The notes under the pieces were generated by a model, which was not told the origin of the DNA, ran no database searches, and saw only the letters and a list, made by a program, of their open reading frames with translations. Source: G11 sp947167445 (GTDB lineage Bacteria > Bacillota > Clostridia > Lachnospirales > Lachnospiraceae). Taken from it: a stretch of 64,000 nucleotides of DNA. The DNA is taken from positions 186,001-250,000 of the forward strand of contig CAMVID010000001.1 in assembly GCA_947167445.1 (NCBI GenBank). The letters are read 5' to 3'. The position numbers and the translations under genes are program-made. Shown one piece after another: positions 58,956-64,000 of this stretch; position 1 is the stretch's first letter; the number at the start of each line of letters is the position of its first letter.

Positions 58956-59138
58956 TTAGTTCTCAACTGAGATGATTTCTTTCTTATTGTAAGAACCGCA
59001 TGCCTTGCAAACTCTGTGAGGCATCATTAATGCGCCACACTTGCTGCACTTAACCAATGTAGGAGCAGTCATCTTCCAGTTTGCTCTTCTTTTATCTCTG
59101 TGAGATTTTGAGGATTTGTTCTTGGGACAAATAGACAT
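58956..59138 (-). CDS. rpmF: 50S ribosomal protein L32 (zinc form)
   Basis: Large-subunit protein, 60 residues: KNKSSKSHRDKRRANWKM followed by the ribbon CSKCGALMMPHRVCKACG with four cysteines. It begins two bases after yceD, the standard pairing. GGGAGG precedes the ATG. Confidence 0.97.
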   Translation of the reverse strand: MSICPKNKSSKSHRDKRRANWKMTAPTLVKCSKCGALMMPHRVCKACGSYNKKEIISVEN

Positions 59139-59140
59139 CG

Positions 59141-59665
59141 TTACACCTCCCTTTTCGCGTTGAAGATATCTTTTATTGCTGCCATACGAGGATCAGGAAC
59201 AAAAGTATCACATCCGCAATCTCTCTCATTCAGGTTAGCCCCGCATTTAGGACAAAGTCCCTTGCAGTCAGGCTTACATAAAACCTTATCAGGCAGATTC
59301 ATAAAAATCTCATTGTTAATTAATGTTTCTGTATCAAGTAAATTTCCGGTAAGAACATCGGCATTCTCATCGTCTGAACTTCTCTCGGCTCCCTTACAGT
59401 CCTCTATCTCACGTTCAATGTGAAATGAAACCGTAAACTGTGTTTCAGATAAACATCTGTCGCACTCACCTTCAAGAAGGAACTCTGCATCCCCTTCAAG
59501 CATTACCTTGTCACCACCAATATTGGTTGCAATAAGTTTAAAGGGATTCGCCTGTTTCTTAACGTAGGTATTACCTTGATAAGAAATCGTGTCAACCAGC
59601 GGATTAACGTCAATATTAATGACTTTTCCTTCGGTTGTCAGAACATCTGACAAATCAAATAACAT
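59141..59665 (-). CDS. yceD: DUF177/YceD family protein
   Basis: A 174-residue protein related to the 23S rRNA accumulation factor YceD. The middle has DAEFLLEGECDRCLSETQFTV, and the C-terminus LCKPDCKGLCPKCGANLNER, the YceD signature with cysteine pairs. It is cotranscribed with rpmF from a consensus promoter. Confidence 0.93.
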   Translation of the reverse strand: MLFDLSDVLTTEGKVINIDVNPLVDTISYQGNTYVKKQANPFKLIATNIGGDKVMLEGDAEFLLEGECDRCLSETQFTVSFHIEREIEDCKGAERSSDDENADVLTGNLLDTETLINNEIFMNLPDKVLCKPDCKGLCPKCGANLNERDCGCDTFVPDPRMAAIKDIFNAKREV

Positions 59666-59691
59666 AGTCGTCTCCTGTTCACACTTAACTG

Positions 59692-59720
59692 ATTATACAT
59701 AGACCAAAATGTTTTGTCAA
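59692..59720 (-). promoter_or_regulatory. Consensus promoter of yceD-rpmF
   Basis: A perfect TTGACA (59715-59720), 17 bases, and perfect TATAAT (59692-59697) on the minus strand, the strongest promoter in the window. Confidence 0.9.
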
Positions 59721-59740
59721 CCTATTTTTAGCGCAAAAAA

Positions 59741-61528
59741 TCAATGATTTGTGATGACTTCACTCCAGTCGGAAATGCCTATTATATCCTTGGCGAAAGC
59801 TGTCACCTCATAACCGGATGCTGTATCAATATTCTTATATACATTATATATGTATTTATGACCTCCTCCGGAATAATCAAGTCCGAAGGAAAGACCCTGC
59901 GCCATCTCAACAGGATGGTCCGTCTGCTTATTTAATATGAAGCCGTCTATATGCTGGTTTGCAGCGGCTATGTAGTATGCGTATGCAAAACATGCAGCCT
60001 GAAGGGTCTCACCATGATCTGAGCCGAAGCCTATCTCATTTAGCAGTACACTTCTGACCTCTCCCTTTGGATTAAGAAATGCCCCCTGGCTTAAATAGTC
60101 AGTCAGGATATGGATGTTTTGTATCGTTATAAAGGGTGTATCCACATTGTTCTGAACCAGATTCATCGCCCTGTAATTGGAAGGCATATCCCAGAATTTA
60201 GGCCAGGTAAGAGGTACAGGATATGGATGATAGGCTACACCGTAATCAATATTTCCGTGAGTGACTATGGAGTTGTTGAAGGCATCAAGCACATCTCTTG
60301 CATCGTATCCGTCGGTGCTCTTTAAGTTTCTGTTCCATACCTGATCAAGACAGGTATAGATTCTGGCATTTGCATTGACGCTCTTAATTGCATTGTAGAA
60401 AAGCCTGTAACCCTTGGCATACTCTTCGGTATATGTGGTTACATCAGTGTAATCCATATAGTTCCAGTCTTTTCTTGCGTTAATTTCGTTAGCTATTACC
60501 CAGTTTACAATCTGACCATGCTCCGTTCCGGAATAACGCTGCGCCAGGAAAGTCGCCGCAGCCTCCAAGGCTTGGCATCCATTCTCATCTGTTGCATTAA
60601 ACATGTAGTAAGGCGCGCTGCCGTTAACCGCATTCGGATGTATTCTCTCGGAGTAAGGGCCTCTGTCATTTAAAATAACAGCTGTAGTAACAATACCCTG
60701 ATTGGTCAGGGCTTTAAATACAATATCGAACTCAGCAACCCTTTGACCGTTAAAAGAATATGTCTTGCCGTTATAGTTAAAGGCTATGGTTCCGTAGTTG
60801 CCGGATGTTGTAGGTCCCATAAGGAAGCCTAAAGGGATATTATAAGCAGCCTGTTTAACACCCAAATCCTTAAGGGAGCCATTGTTTACCTTAAAGTTAT
60901 CGATAATAAGGCCCTTCTTTGATGAAGGTGTGGGATACTCGTAAGTATATGAAGCAACTGCCTCAGGGTTTGTAATGTACTGACCTCTGCAGATGTCAAC
61001 ATAGCTTCCGTTCTTCTTGACAGCCATTACATATTTGTCAAAGAGTCTGTCTTTATAATAGGAAAAAATAAAGCAGCCTCTCTCCCTCTTGCTGACGCTG
61101 GCGATATAGGAATCATTATGGGAATTCTCGTATGTGGCCAGTTCAAACAAATAGTATTTGTCATCATCAGAGTCCGGGATTCCGGGAAGGTCGTAATTGA
61201 ATTTAACGTATCCCAGCACTCCGTCAATTGTACAGCTTACGGAAGTGGCGAAACTGCTTTCGCTGCCTTCGGGCAAACTTACAGCCCTCGACGATCTCTT
61301 CAACGATTCCACTGTTGAAATAGACAGCTCGGGGGCGTAATCTGTATAGTCCATTACGGGATCGAATGCCTTAAAGATACTTCTTACACTTTCTGTATCT
61401 TCAAGGGCCACATCCTCCCATGTGATTTCGGACGGCTTCGGTTTGTATTTATTAAACAATGCAAGTTCCAAAATACAAACGAACAATATTAAAATTAGTG
61501 CTGATATAAGCAAGCTGAATCTTTTCAT
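59741..61528 (-). CDS. DUF5722 clan GH-A-like glycosidase, membrane-anchored
   Basis: A 595-residue protein with one N-terminal membrane helix (about 5-24), then a beta-rich region (about 50-190) and a TIM-barrel domain of the DUF5722 type. WVIANEINARKDW gives the Asn347-Glu348 pair typical of a GH-A acid/base, and SVLLNEIGFGS provides Glu498 as the nucleophile candidate, so it may be a secreted, membrane-tethered glycosidase. It starts 10 bases after pta with AAAGGA overlapping the end, so they are cotranscribed. Substrate unknown. Confidence 0.75.
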   Translation of the reverse strand: MKRFSLLISALILILFVCILELALFNKYKPKPSEITWEDVALEDTESVRSIFKAFDPVMDYTDYAPELSISTVESLKRSSRAVSLPEGSESSFATSVSCTIDGVLGYVKFNYDLPGIPDSDDDKYYLFELATYENSHNDSYIASVSKRERGCFIFSYYKDRLFDKYVMAVKKNGSYVDICRGQYITNPEAVASYTYEYPTPSSKKGLIIDNFKVNNGSLKDLGVKQAAYNIPLGFLMGPTTSGNYGTIAFNYNGKTYSFNGQRVAEFDIVFKALTNQGIVTTAVILNDRGPYSERIHPNAVNGSAPYYMFNATDENGCQALEAAATFLAQRYSGTEHGQIVNWVIANEINARKDWNYMDYTDVTTYTEEYAKGYRLFYNAIKSVNANARIYTCLDQVWNRNLKSTDGYDARDVLDAFNNSIVTHGNIDYGVAYHPYPVPLTWPKFWDMPSNYRAMNLVQNNVDTPFITIQNIHILTDYLSQGAFLNPKGEVRSVLLNEIGFGSDHGETLQAACFAYAYYIAAANQHIDGFILNKQTDHPVEMAQGLSFGLDYSGGGHKYIYNVYKNIDTASGYEVTAFAKDIIGISDWSEVITNH

Positions 61529-61538
61529 CAAATATCCT

Positions 61539-62543
61539 TTATTTGGTGATTTGGGCCTGCACAGCGGTTAAAGCTACAACTCCTACGATATCTTCCCAAG
61601 AGCATCCTCTTGATAAGTCATTGACGGGCTTTGCAATTCCCTGAAGCATGGGACCATAAGCATCTGCTCCGCCTATTCTTTGTGCTATTTTGTAACCGAT
61701 ATTACCGGCATCCAAATTAGGGAAAACAAGGATGTTGGCAGTACCCGCTATCACACTTCCGGGAGCCTTGGAAGCTGCTACTGAAGGAACAAGTGCAGCG
61801 TCAAGCTGTAACTCTCCGTCAAGGACAAGGTAAGGATACTGTTCATGGGCAATCCTTGTTGCCTCCACCATTTTATCTACCAAAGGATGCTTTGCTGAAC
61901 CCTTTGTAGAATGGGAAAGCATTGCGATCCTCGGATCGTCTCCTATAAGATTTTTGAAACTTGTATTACTTGAGTCGGCAATGGCAGCAAGCTCTTCTGC
62001 ATTGGGATCCTGGTTAAGACCGCAATCTGCAAAGAGGAATGTACCATCATGTCCGATATGTTTATTGGGGCAATCAACGATAAAGAATCCGCTTACCAGC
62101 TTAACTCCGGGAGCGGTTCTAAGCACCTGAAGTGAAGGACGCAATGTATCTGCTGTAGGGTGACAGGCTCCTGCAACCATTCCGTCTGCATCATCCGCTT
62201 TAACCATAACAACCGCAAACATCATCTCATCCTTTTCAAGGATTTCTCTTGCGGCCTCCAGGGTCATTCCTTTATGCTTTCTTGCCTCATAAAGAATATT
62301 TGCATATTCTTCAATTTTATCAAAATTCTTATTGTCAACCTTCTTAACCCCGCCCAAATCGATACGAAGCTTCTCTTCGTTCTTTTTGATTTCATCAGGG
62401 TTACCAATTAAAATAAGATTGGCAATATCTTCTCTCATTATTGCCGCAGCGGCAAGTAGTGTACGTTCATCATTACTTTCAGGCAGAACAATAGTCTTTT
62501 TATTCTGTCTTGCTCTTTCCTTAATCTTATCAATATATGCCAT
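61539..62543 (-). CDS. pta: Phosphate acetyltransferase Pta
   Basis: Interconverts acetyl-CoA and acetyl phosphate. The 334-residue protein is the short form: KTIVLPESNDERTLLAAA, VAGACHPTADTLRPSLQ, SGFFIVDCPN and VFPNLDAGNIGYKIAQR. An earlier in-frame start exists, but the ATG at 62543 follows GGGAGGAATTATA. No acetate kinase gene lies downstream, where Clostridia often have it. A butyryl/other acyl preference cannot be excluded. Confidence 0.93.
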   Translation of the reverse strand: MAYIDKIKERARQNKKTIVLPESNDERTLLAAAAIMREDIANLILIGNPDEIKKNEEKLRIDLGGVKKVDNKNFDKIEEYANILYEARKHKGMTLEAAREILEKDEMMFAVVMVKADDADGMVAGACHPTADTLRPSLQVLRTAPGVKLVSGFFIVDCPNKHIGHDGTFLFADCGLNQDPNAEELAAIADSSNTSFKNLIGDDPRIAMLSHSTKGSAKHPLVDKMVEATRIAHEQYPYLVLDGELQLDAALVPSVAASKAPGSVIAGTANILVFPNLDAGNIGYKIAQRIGGADAYGPMLQGIAKPVNDLSRGCSWEDIVGVVALTAVQAQITK

Positions 62544-62590
62544 TATAATTCCTCCCAAGTTCAAATGACTTCTTTTTTCAAGTTAGATAT

Positions 62591-62619
62591 ATTATACTAG
62601 ATACAAAATTACGCAACAA
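62591..62619 (-). promoter_or_regulatory. Promoter of pta
   Basis: TTGTTG (62614-62619), 17 bases, TATAAT (62591-62596), on the minus strand, about 48 bases before the pta ATG; divergent from tmcAL. Confidence 0.68.
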
Positions 62620-62683
62620 GCGAAAAAGCCCTTATTTATTGTATCTTTCGAAGTACAAAACTTTACCGAGGTAAAATGACTAT

Positions 62684-63898
62684 ATGAAAATAACAGGTAT
62701 TGCAGCTGAATATAATCCCCTTCACGAAGGGCATAAATATCATCTGACCATGGCAAGACAAGCCCTTGGTGCAGATTATATAATAGTAGCCTTAAGCGGC
62801 GACTTTTGTCAACGTGGAACTCCTGCTTTCCTTAACAAAATGACCCGTGCCCAAATGGCCCTTCTTGCCGGAGCAGATATGGTGGTTGAAATACCGGCGG
62901 TTTATGCCACATCTTCAGCCGAAGGATACGCTCTCGGAAGCGTAGGTGTTTTCGATGCTCTGGGATGTATCGATAACATATGTTTTGGAATGGAATCAAA
63001 ATATACCGAAGAACTTGAAGTATGTGCATCCAAAATCCGTAACGCCAAGGATAATGCCAAAGACACCATGAATTCATATTTCAAGTCCGGGAAAAGCTAC
63101 GCCGGAGCCCTAAGTGAAATACTCGGAGATGAAAATGTACTTACGCCAAACAATATTCTTGGCATAGAATACATTAACGCAATATTTCAAATAGGAAGTA
63201 ATATCAAGCCCTTTGGAATCACAAGACTGGGTGATTACTCTTCAGAAAGTCTCGTGCCGCAGGATTCATCAAACTATTCTTCCGCCTCCGCTATCAGAAA
63301 ATCAATAGAGGATGACGGTTTTGACTGCTGTCTTAACGAAATACCAAGGGAAACCAGAGACCTTCTCATGGAATCATATGGTAAACTGGGGCCCCTGTTT
63401 GTAAACGACTTCAGTGATGAGTTAAAATACAAGCTTATAACCTGTTCTGTTGATGGATATGAAGATTATCTGGGAATCGACAGATCCCTGTCCGACAGAA
63501 TCTCCAATCTTCTTTCGGAATACGAAAGTTATGAGCAGTTTATTGAGCTGGTAAAAACCAGAAATCTCACCTACTCCCATGTGGCCAGAGCCTTTTTGCA
63601 CATATTGTTAAATATACGGAAGAATTCCTACATAATTCCATCTTCAAAAAAGCCCTTACCCTATGTTCATGTTCTGGGCTTCAAAAAAGGCAGTGAAGCT
63701 CTGTTAAAAGAAATTAAAACCGCTTCAAAGTCCAAGGTCATATACACTGCAGAAGACTTTAAGTCGTTGGAAGATGTGGAAGGTCTCAATTTATTAAATA
63801 TTGATTTAATTTCTTCAAAGATTTACAACTCTAAATTACAAAAAAAATACGGGGTGACAGTCAAGCCCGACTTTGCCACACCCGTACTGAAAATCTGA
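62684..63898 (+). CDS. tmcAL: tRNA(Met) cytidine acetate ligase TmcAL
   Basis: Acetylates the wobble cytidine of elongator tRNA-Met using acetate and ATP. The 404-residue nucleotidyltransferase-like protein begins GIAAEYNPLHEGHKYHL (HXGH-type motif), then VALSGDFCQRGTPAFLNK and the typical FGMES at the end of the first domain. It stands divergent from pta, a common arrangement in Firmicutes. The ATG at 62684 is preceded by a GAGG at some distance. Confidence 0.93.
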   Translation: MKITGIAAEYNPLHEGHKYHLTMARQALGADYIIVALSGDFCQRGTPAFLNKMTRAQMALLAGADMVVEIPAVYATSSAEGYALGSVGVFDALGCIDNICFGMESKYTEELEVCASKIRNAKDNAKDTMNSYFKSGKSYAGALSEILGDENVLTPNNILGIEYINAIFQIGSNIKPFGITRLGDYSSESLVPQDSSNYSSASAIRKSIEDDGFDCCLNEIPRETRDLLMESYGKLGPLFVNDFSDELKYKLITCSVDGYEDYLGIDRSLSDRISNLLSEYESYEQFIELVKTRNLTYSHVARAFLHILLNIRKNSYIIPSSKKPLPYVHVLGFKKGSEALLKEIKTASKSKVIYTAEDFKSLEDVEGLNLLNIDLISSKIYNSKLQKKYGVTVKPDFATPVLKI

Positions 63899-63900
63899 TA

Positions 63901-64000
63901 TCAGTTCTTAAAGCTGTGAATAGGGGCGGGAATTCTTCCGCCTCTGTTTATGAATGCATCGCATGAGAATGTGTTTACAGGCATTATGGGTGCATATCCA
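63901..64000 (-). CDS. C-terminal end of a DUF711/UPF0210 (PFL-like) family protein
   Basis: Only the last 32 codons are in the window. Reading from the right edge: GYAPIMPVNTFSCDAFINRG then GRIPAPIHSFKN and a TGA stop at 63901-63903. The ending RGGRIPAPI-S-KN is what I recall for the UPF0210/DUF711 family, whose function is unclear. It converges on tmcAL with a 2-base gap. Confidence 0.65.
   Translation of the reverse strand, partial: GYAPIMPVNTFSCDAFINRGGRIPAPIHSFKN

Noticed and set aside
1..64000. CRISPR array, prophage, integrative element or toxin-antitoxin pair
   Set aside because: No regularly spaced repeats, integrase, transposase, structural phage gene or short paired toxin-like genes were seen; codon usage and strand bias look uniform by eye.
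52..64000. An undescribed multi-gene defence or biosynthetic system
   Set aside because: The degenerate ATPase next to topB recalls a defence island, but the neighbours are housekeeping genes and no nuclease, helicase or effector set accompanies it.

Overview
The window looks like chromosomal DNA of an anaerobic low-G+C Firmicute, most likely a Lachnospiraceae relative (Butyrivibrio-like). Reasons: strong AGGAGG-type ribosome sites, sporulation-type GerW/YtfI proteins, an oxygen-sensitive class III ribonucleotide reductase, zinc-binding L28 and L32, and gene neighbourhoods typical of Clostridia (rpmB/asp23/fakA/recG, zapA/U32, pta/yceD/rpmF). The genus is inference. Almost every gene is on the minus strand. 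The plus-strand exceptions are a glycosidase-like gene, rpmB, a lipoprotein, an 86-residue orphan and tmcAL. No phage, IS element, CRISPR array or rRNA is seen. No gene-free stretch exceeds 300 bases; the longest gaps hold promoters, terminators and one tRNA.

Layout. 1-17 kb is mostly housekeeping: the start of a type II topoisomerase B subunit, recG, a glycosidase-like gene inserted in opposite orientation, fakA-asp23, rpmB, a coiled-coil J-domain-like protein, the gerW/ytfI group, a NUDIX hydrolase, a PBP/FtsW-type pair, two U32 proteins, zapA, ruvAB, a Gx transporter/NusG-II pair and a phosphatase. 17-27 kb is a branched-chain amino acid and methionine block: MATE, leuD, leuC, ilvC, two ACT-domain ilvN genes, ilvB and a MetH-like enzyme. 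27-42 kb mixes signalling with metabolism: a lipoprotein, a PAS-only protein, a GlmU-like acyltransferase, topB, a degenerate ATPase, a GGDEF(degenerate)-EAL protein, asd, argH, tRNA-Thr(CGT), a hybrid histidine kinase, a branching-enzyme homologue without its catalytic nucleophile, and DUF1015. 43-52 kb carries serine synthesis (serC-serA), an L,D-transpeptidase and a second branched-chain operon (leuB-ilvD-ilvB), then yajC. 52-64 kb holds an M3 peptidase, DegV, dUTPase, nrdD-nrdG, a zinc-ribbon membrane protein, rpmF-yceD, a DUF5722 glycosidase-like protein beside pta, tmcAL, and the end of a DUF711-type gene.

How the genes work together. ilvB/ilvN, ilvC and ilvD with leuB and leuCD cover nearly all of valine, isoleucine and leucine synthesis; leuA and the aminotransferase are not here. 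serC and serA make phosphoserine, but no recognisable serB is present. FakA and DegV could form the two halves of a fatty acid kinase. nrdD/nrdG and dUTPase supply deoxynucleotides without oxygen.

The observations most worth checking are the GlgB-like protein with Pro at the nucleophile position, the ATPase with both its P-loop and its C-terminal nuclease-like motif altered, the paired palindromes in the nrdD leader, the coiled-coil J-domain protein, and the glycosidase-like gene sitting where ackA often follows pta. I found no clear evidence of a wholly new multi-gene system; the unusual features are individual proteins and sites.
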